NCBI GenBank assembly: GCA_015680905.1
Contig: CM027383.1
Span: forward strand, 96,061,501-96,125,500
Length of the DNA: 64,000 nt
Direction of reading: 5' to 3'
DNA from: Coptis chinensis
Lineage: Eukaryota > Streptophyta > Magnoliopsida > Ranunculales > Ranunculaceae
The notes under the pieces were generated by a model. The model was not told the origin of the DNA, ran no database searches, and was given only the letters and a program-made list of their open reading frames with translations. The translations under genes and the position numbers were made by a program. Each line of letters begins with the position of its first letter. Positions within the stretch are counted from its first letter, which is position 1. Below, one piece after another: positions 24,687 through 35,828 of this stretch.

Positions 24687-25080
24687 CAAGGCCCAAAATA
24701 TTGATATCGATGAATATATCGGTGTACCCAAAAACCGATATATATCGGATATATCTATTTTTTTGGTAACCAGTCCAAACTATTTAAAATATCGGAAATA
24801 TTGGATATATCGAAAATATCAGATATATATCAGAAATATATTGGAAATATCGGATTTATATTTTAAAATAGTCAAAAAATCAACCGATATATATCGATTA
24901 TATCAGAAATATCGATCATATCGGCAATATAAAATTTCATATCGGAAATTCCGAGATATATCGGAAAAAAAGGGTTTTATATTCAGTAGATATATATCGG
25001 AAATATCGATATTGGTGTACCAAAATACCGATATATATATCGGCGATATATCGGATATATCGGCGATATTTTGGTCCATG
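24687..25080. mobile_element. 394-bp hAT MITE with ATATATCG repeats
   Basis: The left end CAAGGCCCAAAAT and inverted right end CATGGACCAAAAT match at 11 of 13 positions. The 8-bp target duplication GCCATAAC is perfect (24679-24686 and 25081-25088). The paralogous site in the second C4H copy (51007-51014) has a single GCCATAAC and no element, a clean empty site. The interior is almost all permutations of GATATATCGG and GGAAATATCG. It shares ends, the internal GTGTACCCAAAAACCGATAT block and repeat motif with the 1375-bp element at 6799-8173, so it is a miniature form of that family. Confidence 0.9.
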
Positions 25081-25690
25081 GCCATAACTATACTAGTGGA
25101 TCTGTGGATCAGACTTTACAATTCGGCCCGTGCGCATTATAACCACCTTAAGTTTTACTATTATGGTGCACATGTTACCATACATACAAAAAAGTGAAAA
25201 AAAAAAATAGCTGAGAGAGAATAATTAATTTAACCTTTTAGTATAATAATTTTTATATTTATATTTGAATAGCTTTTTAGAAATTTAAAAACTGGCATAA
25301 AAAAAAACCAAGAATCACATTTTTTAAAATATTTATTTACTATTGCATCACGGTAGGTGGGAGGCAAAATTATTAAAATATTAAAGATATTCTGAATTTC
25401 TAGAATCTCATAAATCACTTCAAAGTTTCAGCATTTCAAATTAAATTATATAAGATTCCGTTCAAAATTGATACTGAGATATTGTGAATTTAATTGTAGC
25501 AGTGATGATATGTCAAACATTAGTATACACTAATTGATCTGTGAGTGTGAAGAACCTTAATTTTCTCAATATTATTGAAAAATAAATAAATTTCTCAAGA
25601 ATTTTCTCAACAATAATTGATCTGTGAATGTGAAGAACCGTAATTTTCTCGACAAATAATTGATCTGTGAGGAAAAATGACATTTAATTT

Positions 25691-27645
25691 AACTAAAGCG
25701 CGTGGTGCAAAAAGAATCGAGTATGTGTTTGATTGCTAAGTTCCATATATAATAACTAAAAAAGAAACACAATGAGAGAATTTGCCACGTTACCAGTTAA
25801 TTGAGTCAATATTAATCAGCCACGGCATCGACTCGCTTGGTCACTGCTCCTCCTTAATTGCAATGTCAGTGATGGGTAGTGTCAGTTCACAATATCCGGT
25901 ACTATGAGGCAACTCTCATAATTGCATGAATGCATCTACCAATTAAATTGGTAGACTTGTGTAAATGTGGTCGACTTGTCTCTCACTCTCTCCTCTATTT
26001 TCTAACGTTTGCTGTATTTGTTTAGTGGCAAATGGAGGTGACGAATTTTATTTTCCTACTAGTGGCACCATTTACCAGTGTTTGGATGCATTTAAGGACA
26101 TTGACAAACACTATTATCTTTTAACCGGATAATGATATTTTTCAACTAGAAGTGGGAAAATAGAATCCACCTCTTCCCCTAAACTCTTTTGCCAGTCGAA
26201 ATTTGTCCACTAGGTCAAGAAAAAATTTGCCACTATCATCTCTTGCTCTCGTCTCCCTCTCTCATTCACAGCTCGCTCTCAAAAGAGATAGTCGCTCTTT
26301 TCTGTCTCTCTCTCTCACTCACATCTCTCTCTTCATCTGCTCGATCTCCTCTCTCACTTCTCTCTATCTCTCCCTCCACGGTTTTTTATTTTATTTTCAA
26401 TTTACATATAACTGATTTTGAAGGATTTGTTGAAAATCGACACTTGAGGTACAAAATAATTGTTTCCCCCATCTTATAATTGTTTTTACTTTCATTTTTT
26501 CAATTCCTCAAGCGCTGTATTTTTATTGCTACTCAAATTTTGCTGATGGAAATATTATTTCTTCTCTGTTTAAGTTGCTTTTCCACAGGTGGGTTCAAGC
26601 TCTATTCAGGTTAATTTAATTTTGCTTCTTTTCTGTCATCCAGTTTAAACTTTATTCCTTTGTAAAAGTTACTAGTTCATCTGTCTTGACTTTAAAAGTA
26701 TGTTAGTTTAGCTGTTGGTACTACGAATTGAGTCTTTTATATGAAAATGACAATATGATATTCTAGAACGAATTCGTTTACATTCTTGAAAGATTGTGCA
26801 AGCTCGTGTGACTTCCCAGACCCTTCTTTTATTATGTTTTTCTTTAATTTTATTTGATTCACATTCGTTGAGTTTATTTGTCGCTAAATTTTATCATAGA
26901 AATTGTATGGTTTGGTGTAAATAACTTAAATGGTGGTATCATGGTTTAAATAAGAAGAAGAAGAAGAAGAAGAGAGGTGTGAAGTGTGATTTGTGATTTG
27001 TATAGTATAGATAGTGAGATGGGGGGAGGTGATGACCGAACGCTATCAAGCAAAGAAAGTGAACTCCACTAAACTATAATATAACAAACAATCAAATAAA
27101 TAAGAAATTAGACAAATGATAAAAAAATATATATAATAATAATAAAATAAAATAAAACAACAATATAAAATCTTACCGTTTTGTCGAATTAGATCAATGT
27201 AGCAGAAAGCAGAAATAATTTCGTATGAACTTGGCTGATGAAGACTGAACAAAGAGAGAAAAGGGGAGATGAAAGGAGTTATAGTTTTATAGAGAGATGA
27301 GAAATTAAGAGAGATGGGAGGAGAGCTCAAAGTTTTTACACAGACAGAAAGAGGGAGACCAAGGGAGAGACCGAAGAGATAGAGGAAAAATTGAGAAATC
27401 TAGAGAAATAATTTTAAGCATTGAAAAGACCATTCTACCCACCTTTGAGAGCGCAAAAAGACGAAAATGTCTCTGTGACGGGACGCACGTGAAAATACTG
27501 TTCATTGAACCCATTCCCCATATTTTTTTATATAGTAAAATAACACTGTTTTTTTAAAAGAATAAAGATAGGAAGTTGAGAAAAATGTTTTTTGAAGTTA
27601 TATAATTTCTGACTAGTTCCCTCTATAGTCGGACACATCACACAT
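25691..27645. other. Unclassified ~1.95-kb insertion in duplicated intron
   Basis: It interrupts intron-2 text between GAGGAAAAATGACATT (25670-25685) and CACCCACATGACTTTC (27659 on), which are contiguous in the first copy. It contains a pyrimidine-rich block (about 26220-26370), a purine-rich block (about 27230-27400) and (GAA)n near 26950. I found no clear TIR, LTR, target duplication or protein family. Confidence 0.5.
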
Positions 27646-27687
27646 GTAAGAATTTGTCACCCACATGACTTTCTTCTGTGAAAACTT

Positions 27688-29674
27688 TTTTTTTTATTAA
27701 TAATAAACCTTTATTATACCAAACGTAATGTACATAACCCTAATACATCATAAAGGACTTGCATATTTACAACCATTGGGGATCATGCCACCACACCCGC
27801 GAGAAAGGCGGAAGGAAAGACAGATCTCGGCGAGTCCGGATGAAAAGTGTACATTGGTGACACCGCCATACTAAAATTCTTTACTTGATGAGTGCATGCG
27901 AAGCCGATTGCATCTGCTGACACCATTTGCTTCCCTATAAACCCAACTGAAGTGCACGCCGTGGAATTTTGCGCAAAGACTAACTTAATCTGAATAATAA
28001 TTCGAGCTAGTAACCAGTTACAATTCAGGATTTCATCCTTTAAAACTTTATAAAGCAATTGAGAATCTGTTTCTACCTCCACATTCAGATATCCCGCTTC
28101 TACCACAATTTGGAGTCCATATAAGAGAGCTACAAATTCCGCTTCATTACTGGTTGCGAAGAAAATTGGAATCGAAGCTCCCATAATGAAACGACCCGCA
28201 GCATCCCTGAGAATACATCCTCCCCCTGCAGATCACGGATTCCCAATAGAAGCCCCGTCGTATTCGGTTTAACCATGCCCGCATTTGGTGGAAACCATTT
28301 AATATATACAAGCATTTGTTCTTTATGCTTTTGACGGAACATGACTTCCATAACCCGGTGTATGTGTTTCAACGCCTGTGGATGTATCGAGGCGGATCGG
28401 GCGCTTACCTTGAAACCTTGTTTCATTTAGTAGCGATCAAAATAAACCACAAAACCCCAACAAAGTAGCAAACCTTTGTACTTCCCCATTTTGCCCCTCG
28501 TCCTTATATATTTTAATAAACATAATAAGCTGGTCCTTAAAACTACCAACATTCATACTCCTCCTCGATCAACAAGGCCACTAAAATTTGTGCCACACCA
28601 AATAGCTCTAGCAAAGGAACACTCAAAGAAAACATGATTTTGAGTTTCAAGTAAAGCTCTCACACATTGTGCATTACGGATAAACTTGAAAATGATGAGA
28701 TGCCAAAAAATCCGTTGTTGGGGCGACACCTTGCAAGCATTGCCATATGAAAAATCTTTGTTTGAATGAGACTTTCATCTTCCAAACTGTCTATAAAAAT
28801 TGTTATCGATCTAAAGTGTAATACGTTGGTGTAATCAATGAATGCAACCATTATATGCAGAATTCACGAGTATTCTCCATGGTCCTCCCATTTCCAGATC
28901 AAAGTATCCTTCTCATTTGGTGTTAAAATTATCGAAACAATTCTTTCGACATATTCTACAGGCCAAAATTCATTTAACCTCTCCCAGTCCCAAGTATTAG
29001 TGTCCATGTTAATGAAGTCAGAAACAAAGCTAAAAGGACAGTCAAATGGTTTCCCAGTAATTTCAGGCAAATCCTCAGTATGTGGAATCCATTTTTCCTC
29101 CCATGCGTTAATAGAAGTACCATTACCCAGTTTCCAGACCGATCCAGCATTGAGAATGTTTCGTGTTGCACAAATGTTTTTCCACATAACAGATGAATTA
29201 GATTTGACTTCTGCCATCAAAAAACTGGAGTTGTGAAAGTACCTCTGTTTCATTTGATGTGCCCATAAAGATGTGGGATTCAGAAGATCCCATCCTTTCT
29301 TTGCCAGTAAAACATAATTTTGTAACTGTAATTCCTTGATGCCCAGTCCACCATTATTCTTTGACATACATGTTACCCTCCACGGAAAATAATGTAGTTT
29401 CCTTGTCTCTGGTGTATGACCCCATAAGAAAGATCTTCGGATAATCTCCATTCGATCCGGGATCCGTGCGAGGAGGTAAAATTATGCAGGACATCATCAT
29501 ATGAGTAGGCGATGAAGATAAAACTGAATTTACGAGGAGTAAGTCGGCCGACCTTAGATAAACAATTTCGCTTTCCACCCTGCCAGTTTCCTTTGAAATC
29601 TTTCCAAAAGAGGAGAAAACCTTTGAACTCTACCCTTGCCTGTTAAATGTGGTACTCCCAAGTACGGTGGCAGG
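27688..29674 (-). mobile_element. LINE (non-LTR retrotransposon), 5'-truncated
   Basis: An L1-type element lying antisense in the duplicated C4H intron. Its 3' end is at the left, where a T-run (27686-27695) is the poly(A) tail. Reading leftward from about 29640 there is the C-terminal reverse-transcriptase region (WKLGNGTSINAWEEKWIP and KWEDHGEYS blocks, 28864-29451). A zinc-binding RVT domain follows (ECSFARAIW, about 28590-28630), then an RNase H-like domain (SNEAEFVALLYGLQ..VEVETDSQ, 27783-28184). Catalytic RT motifs are missing upstream, so it is 5'-truncated. Frames are broken by stops and shifts. AACTT occurs at both edges (27683-27687, 29675-29679) as a possible short target duplication; matching intron-2 text resumes right after it. 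Confidence 0.8.
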
Positions 29675-29935
29675 AACTTAAAGCAGTTAAAACTACACCG
29701 AAATACTGAATACATTTGAAATATTGAGCTAACTCATACGGATCGGAGGAAGAAATTGGGTTTTGCAAATGTAAAATATTTAGAGTTGCCAAAAGCCAGA
29801 AAAATGTAACAAGAAGAATATATAATGATCTTAGTTCCAAAGGAATAGATTTGAGGTTGCTAAAAGATCTACCACTAGAAAGGAGATTATTGTGACTAAT
29901 TCTTCATGTTATGTTTGTAATACAACAATTGAGAC

Positions 29936-30303
29936 GACATTGTGGTCGATTGAGTGGGGAATTGTTGTACTTGTGAATCACCCCGAAGTCCAACAAAAGC
30001 TTCGCAATGAGCTAGACACTATCCTTGGATCCGGGAAGGTCACTGAGCCAGACGTAAACAAATTGCCTTACCTCCAAGCCGCCGTCAAAGAGACCCTCAG
30101 ACTTCGTATGGCAATCCCACTATTGGTCCCCACACACGAACCTCCATGATGCCAAACTTTATGGGTATGATATTCCTGCCGAAAGCAAAATTCTAGTGAA
30201 TTCCTGGCGGCTCGCAAATAACCCAGAAAACTGGAAGAACCTAGAAGAATTCGGTCCAGAGAGGTTCTTGGAAGAAGAAACAAATGTAGAAGCAAGTGGT
30301 AAT
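29936..30303 (+). pseudogene. C4H second-copy exon 3, 5' part
   Basis: About 95% like exon 3 of the intact gene, from [12 protein letters not shown] through the ETLR block to the residues just before the heme loop. Three lesions are visible. The splice acceptor AG of the first copy (TACAG|CAATTG) is TACAA here (29934-29935). An extra C in GGTCCCCACACA (near 30129) shifts the frame. A Ty1/copia element splits the exon after 30303. With no exon 1 or 2 upstream, this fragment could not make a P450. Confidence 0.92.
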
Positions 30304-31002
30304 TGTTAGAAAAATGGATTTGCACAAATTTATTGAGATATGAATGAGTAATTTGTCTCTCAAGTTATCCCACTTGAGATGAAATGAGTTTCTCTTGAAA
30401 TAGTACGTAAAGTGAGAAAAAACCTTTTCGAAAGAGTGCACTGGTTCAAAACAGTGTATTATGCCGAAAAGATGCGACCTTTCGAAATGGTCACCGGTTC
30501 AAAACATTATATCATGTTGAAAAAGTGTGACCTTTCGAAATAGGCACTAGTTCGAAATAGTGTTTTATGCCAAAATGGTGTGTCCTTTTGAAACATGTGA
30601 CTTTTCAAATAGTTGTTTACTTTTTCCTAAGAGTCACTGTGTTGTTTCGAAGAGGCACCACTCACCTATAAATAGTGGATGAAGTTGGAGAAAGACACAC
30701 TATATCACACATAATTCTGATATTTCTCTTCTCCCTCTGTTCTTAGTCAAATACTATGTTGTGTTCGCTGATTCTATAGAATTGAAGTGTTAACTTTCTA
30801 AAGAAGGAAATTCATTCTATCTTGGGAGACAATTTCCCATCACCTTCAAGCACTGTGAGAGAGAAAATCTGTCTTAAGGACATAGTGTATCTACACTAAG
30901 CTCGGATTTAACTAAGAAGTACAAGACACGTATAAGACAAAAAGTTTGTATAGTTTGGTAATTGGTAAAGAGTAAGTACAATTAAGTTGTATATTCCTAA
31001 CA
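30304..31002 (+). repeat. Copia 5' LTR (699 bp)
   Basis: Starts TGTTAGAAAAATGG and ends TTCCTAACA. TATAAATA at 30667-30674 is the likely promoter. The U3 part (about 30415-30610) has three to four imperfect direct repeats of about 53 bp beginning CCTTTCGAAA and containing GGTTCAAAACA. The next bases after the LTR (ACTTAAGACAAAT) do not match the usual copia primer-binding site. Confidence 0.9.
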
Positions 31003-31113
31003 ACTTAAGACAAATCTTCTTTTCCTTCTTCTTCTTTACCGAACAGAATTTGTGTCTGTTTTCTTTTCTGTTTTGGTTTAAAGAAATAACAAAGTGTAGT
31101 TGTATTTCAGAAT

Positions 31114-31970
31114 ATGGCAACACCACCAGTTATTCCTGTTGTTACTGTTCCTAATGATGTTCCCCATTATGTTCTTCATGGGGAGAAGTTTGAAAAGTTC
31201 AATGGAACTTATTTCAAGCGCTGGCAACAAAAGATGCTCTTTTATCTAACCACCCTTAACATGACAAGATTTATGTGGGATAAGGCTCCTGATGTAAGCC
31301 CTGATGAAACCGACAAGGAGAAGGTTTTAGCCAAAGATGTTTGGTTTCATGCTGATTTATTGTGTAGAAATTATATCCTTAGCGGGTTGGCTGACTCATA
31401 TCATTATACAATATGTATAGTGTGTTCAAGAATGCTAAAGAACTTTGAGATTCGTTGGACAAGAAATACAAGAGTGAAGATGCTGACATGAAGAAATTCA
31501 TAGTTGGCAGATTTCTTGATTTCAAAATGACGGATAGTAAGACCGTCATAAGCCAAGTCCAAGAACTTAAAATAATCCTCCATGATGTCATTGCTGAAGG
31601 AATGACCATAGGAGAATCGCTCCAAGTGGCTGCTATATATGATTGAGAAATTACCACCATCTTGGAAAGAATTTAAGAACTATTTTAAGCATAAATGCAA
31701 ATATATGAATCTTGAAGAACTGATTGTCCGTCTAAAGGTGAGGAAGATAATCGTCTATCTGAGAAAAAGGGCAAGGATCCCATGGTGGCAAAGGGCAATG
31801 TTATGGAAGGATCAAGTGCTAAGGGAAAGAGGAAGCGCCAAGACAAAGCTCAAGGAGAAGAGAGTAGTACGCCTACTAAATTTAAGGGCAAGTGCTACAA
31901 CTGTGGGAAGGCTGGACATAAGACAAGTGAATGTCGCAAGCCAAAGAAGTACAAGAAGCAAAGGACTTAA
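31114..31970 (+). pseudogene. Copia gag remnant
   Basis: Starts at ATG 31114 with MATPPVIP and carries the copia gag fold region (FNGTYFKRWQQKM, then SLADS-like and EELIVRL blocks). It ends in one CCHC zinc knuckle, CYNCGKAGHKTSEC, near 31894-31935, which binds the genomic RNA. The reading frame changes at least twice (around 31460 and 31640-31780), so no complete gag can be made. A full-length gag of this type would be about 280 residues, which the region matches in length. Confidence 0.85.
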
Positions 31971-31976
31971 GCAAAT

Positions 31977-33411
31977 ATGACAATGGACACGCTTTCTGAC
32001 AATCTTAATGACATGAACCTACCTTTTGTAGTTTCTGAATGTCTTATGATTGGAAATGAAACGGAATGGTGGGTGGATACTGGTGCTACTCGCCACATAT
32101 GCTCCAATAAGTCGATGTTCACCAGTTATCATGTTGTGGAAAAGGAAGAACAACTCTTTATGTGAAACTCTTCTACGTCCAAGGTTGAAGGCAAAGGAAA
32201 GGTCGTGATAAGGTTAACTTCTAGGAAGGAACTAACTCTGAATGAGGTGCTCTATGTGCATGACATTCGCAAGAACTTGGTTTCTGGGTCGCTGCTGAGC
32301 AAGAATGGCTTTAAGTTAGTCTTTGTTTATGATAAATTTGTACTAACTAAGAATGATGTATTCGTGGGTAAGGGCAATCTTCAGGATGGGCTCTTTAGGA
32401 TGTCTTGTTTTACTATTGCGCCAAAGAGCGCCAATAAGGTTGAATCTTCTATTTACTTGATTGAGTCTTCACATGTATGACATGGTAGATTAGGACATGT
32501 TAATTATGATATTTTGCATATATTAATTAATTTGGACTATATGCCAAAGATAAAAATAGACCCACACCATAAATGTGAAACTTGTGTAGAATCCAAGTTG
32601 ACCAAATCATCCTTTCATTCCATTGAAAGAAGTACTAAACCTCTAAACTTAATACACACAGACATATGTGATCTTAAGTACATGCAAACTAGAGGTATGG
32701 TAAAAAGTATTTCATTACTTTTATTGACGATATCACTAGATATAGTTATGTTTACTTGTTGAGAAGTAAAGATAAGGCAATTGAAGTGTTTAAACACTAT
32801 AAAAATAAAGTTGAAAATCAACTAAACAAAAAGATTAAGGCTATAAGGAGTGATAAATGGGGTAAATATGAATCACCTTTTTAAGGTTTCTGTTATGAAC
32901 ATGGAACCATTCATCAAACTACGGCTCCTTATTCACCTCAATCAAACGGTATTGCGGAACGTAAAAACCGAATTCTAAAAGAGATGATGAATGCTATGTT
33001 GTTAAGTTCTGGTTTACCCCATAATTTATGGGGGGGAGGTTTGCTTTCCGCCAATTACATTCTCAACAAAATTCCTAACAAGAAGGTGCTTAAAACACCA
33101 TAGGAATTGTGGAAAGGTCATCAGACTTCTTACAAATTCTTAAAAGTATGGGGGTGTCTGCTAAAGTGGAAGTCCATAAACTTAAGAAGGTGAAAATAGG
33201 ACCCAAGACTATTGATTGTGTATTCATTGGATATGTAAACAATAGTAGTGCATATCATTTTCTGGTTCATAAATCAGAGATTCAAGATATACATATTAAT
33301 ACGATTATTGAGTCAAGGAATGCTTTATTATTTGAAAATGTGTTTCCGTATAACATGTGTATAGAGCCAAGTTCAACAAAGAGAACTTTAGTTGCTGCAA
33401 CTAGTAACCAT
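31977..33411 (+). pseudogene. Copia protease and integrase remnant
   Basis: The aspartic protease active site reads WWVDTGATRHIC (near 32067-32102), with D-T-G-A as in copia proteases. The gag-pre-integrase HHCC zinc domain follows. A TGA at 32478-32480 replaces the residue before the first histidine, while the C-x-x-C pair CETC (near 32575) is intact. The integrase core continues (PLNLIHTDICD; the YSPQSNGIAERKN block near 32930-32970) with stops and shifts. The frame is then cut at 33411 by the solo-LTR insertion. Confidence 0.82.
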
Positions 33412-34566
33412 TGATATTACACTTTTACTACATTTAAAGATTGATTCTCTAATTTGGTGCAAAAGCGAATTCAAAGTTCCTTACTCACGATCTTCGCGTT
33501 CGTAAAGATGAAGTAAGGATCGAACCAACCTAAAGGTTAGGACATCTACAACTTGGTTGTTACTCTTAGGGAACTAGTGAGTAAGTTTATATTAATACTA
33601 GGTTTATTTCCTACACAAACATTAAAGAAAAACATTAAGATTTGAAATATGAAACTAAGACAAAAATACAATTTAACAAAGAAAAGGTGGAGAGCTAATC
33701 CTCCTCATGTGAAAATAACATTTAGTTGTTGATTTGAAAAGGTGAATTTGATTCTTCCTAGACTCATAGGCAAGCCCTAATGGAAGAAAACTTGATCCCT
33801 AACATGTATGGCTTATTTCTAAACTCATACATGTTAGCAATTGGAATCAAGTAATGACTTATCTCTAAACTTATTACTTGATTCCTAACTAGACACTACA
33901 CCAACTATCATTTTGGGATAGGATGTAGGTCTAGTTGTTCTTCCTAACAACCTACCAAGCCAACAACAATTATTTTCCCTCACATGAGTTGGATTAACTC
34001 CCCAAAAGGGAAGTTAGCTCATGATCCTTGGAATAAAGGATTACAAACTTGAAGAACAAAAAGAGAGAGAGGAAAAGGAAGAAGAAAAACTAACTAAACT
34101 CACTTGCTTTTTATTTATTCTCTAGAAGAAAACCAAAGTTTCCTCTATTAAAACTATTACAAGCTTTCTTAGGGGCTATTTGTTTTTTTGGGTTAAGTTA
34201 TAAGAGGGTCTTATAAGACCATGTGTTATAAGAGGGTCTTATAAGATGGTCTTATAAAGTGGTTTGTTTTTATTTTAAGTTCCTCTTATAAACTTGTAAA
34301 ATATAAAAACAAATACATGACATCTTATAGATGGTTATTTGATAAATATAACCCTACTTTACATCACATTTAACTTGAATATATTAATTTGAAAAACAAA
34401 CGATAGTTTGATTTTTAGGTTTCAAATCAATTTTGATAATTAGAATATCGATTTTATAAAACTACCTTAATTGGAGTGCGGTGCCCTGGTGGTAGTGGAG
34501 GTGATGATATTGGTTTTAATAGCATGGTGATGGTGGTGGTAGTAAAAGTGGTGGATGTCTTAATAG

Positions 34567-34600
<34 letters not shown>

Positions 34601-35823
34601 GTGATGATATTGGTCTTAATAGTACGGTGGTAGTGGTGGTGGTGGTGGTAGTGGTGGTTTTAATAGCACAGTGGTAGTGGTGGTGGTGGTGATAGTCTTA
34701 ATAGTACGGTGATAGTAGTGGTGGAGGTAATGATGGTGGTGGTAGTGGTGGTGGTTGTGGTGATGGTGGTGGTGGTAGTGGTAGTGGCGGCAGTGGTGGT
34801 GGTGATTTTAATAGTTTGGTGGTGGTGGTAGTGGTAACCGGTGGTGGCTAGAGTAATAGAGTTATTTGGAAAATAAAATAATGAAAAAAGAAGAAGAGAG
34901 AAATGAGGCTAGGGGTATATGGACGGGGGTGTTTGAGTCATTTTTCAAGTTATAAGACTTATTTGAAGTAGATCCAATTTTTTGTACTTATAGAAGTGGA
35001 GCCTCTTATAAGACATTTCTAGTAGAACTTATAAGAGGCAAAAACAAACTAAAAAATGTCCTAATCGGGCCACATCTTATAAGAGGTTATAAGACCTCAA
35101 AGTCTTATAAGAGGTAAAAACAAATGGCCCCTTACTAAAAACTAAAAACTAAATAATAAGAATGCCTAAGGAACTAAAATAATCAAGGTAAGGAAAAGAA
35201 GTCGAGGGAGTAAATGGAGTGTCCCCCTTGTTTTATTTTTTCTTCTTCATTTGAGAGACATCTCATTTCCTCCCATGTGAAACATCAAACCACATTTACT
35301 TCATTTTTATCCACCACATTAAAACAAAGTGACACCTTGCTTTTTTTTTTTCACTATTAACACCTAATCTAATTAATTACATGCAAGGTGTCAACTTTGC
35401 ACCAATAATTTGTCATTTTTGTCTTGACATGCTCCATGATTGATGACTCATCCAATCTTGAGGGCTCGTATAGTGGGTCCTATGTGCAATCCGATTGGCG
35501 GTCCGGTCTTTGGGCAATTTTACAACTTCCGCCTATCGCGTAAAGTTCATCGCCTCGATTATCCGAAAGCAGCTCACTTGTCGATTCGAGTCTGGTTCAA
35601 GAGGTAGGAGCTTTCGAAGTTTGATGCTTAAATCTTGGATTTGGAAGAATTCATATACATGTCGTTCCTCGTGCTTTATTGCAGGTTTAAACCATATTTC
35701 CAAGTTTACTGCGAATACCTGCAAAAGTATGAAAACATATTTATTTCATGATTATTAAACACATAGTTAACCAAATTTATATGTCTCAACGGGGTTTCAT
35801 AATACACTTTTGGGTGCTTATCA
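33412..35823. mobile_element. Solo LTR inserted in copia pol
   Basis: The inserted segment begins TGATATTACACTTTTACTAC and ends GGGTGCTTATCA, with inverted TGATA/TATCA termini. It is flanked by a perfect 5-bp duplication ACCAT (33407-33411, 35824-35828). The copia reading frame resumes exactly after the second ACCAT (S-N-H at the left joins P-T-Q-S at the right). There is no internal retroelement coding sequence, so it is best read as a solo LTR of about 1.45 kb (family unknown), enlarged by the Harbinger-like element at 34172-35131. A non-coding LTR-less element is the alternative. Confidence 0.7.
34172..35131. mobile_element. PIF/Harbinger-like non-autonomous element
   Basis: The termini GGGGCTATTTGTTTTT (34172) and, inverted, GGGGCCATTTGTTTTT (35131) differ at one position. 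The 3-bp duplication TTA (34169-34171, 35132-35134) is the PIF/Harbinger TWA target. Both subterminal regions repeat TTATAAGAGG/CTTATAAGAC motifs. The centre (about 34485-34855) is a GGT/GTG-rich minisatellite with units ending TTAATAGYACGGTG. It is 960 bp and has no transposase. Confidence 0.85.
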
Positions 35824-35828
35824 ACCAT

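Larger units (their letters stand above)
22974..25393 (+). repeat. C4H segmental duplication, source copy
   Basis: This segment (part of intron 2, exon 3 and the 3' flank) recurs as the broken second copy between 25394 and 51353. At the junction near 25393 the 3' flank text TATTAAAGATATT runs straight into intron-2 text (CTCATAAATC..CTTCAAAGTTTCAGC). This is the signature of a head-to-tail tandem duplication. Compared with the second copy, this one has two extra insertions: about 160 bp at 23200-23365 and the hAT MITE at 24687-25080. Confidence 0.85.

Noticed and set aside
24664..25197. 177-codon open frame
   Set aside because: Covers the stop-poor ATATATCG array of the hAT MITE; not conserved outside it.
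26189..26479. Ser/Leu-rich open frames in CT-rich sequence
   Set aside because: Low-complexity pyrimidine tract; no family resemblance.
29892..30149. Possible functional truncated P450
   Set aside because: No promoter or exons 1-2, lost acceptor, frameshift and a copia insertion.
34485..34855. Gly/Val-rich reading frames
   Set aside because: Translation of the GGT/GTG minisatellite; non-coding repeat.
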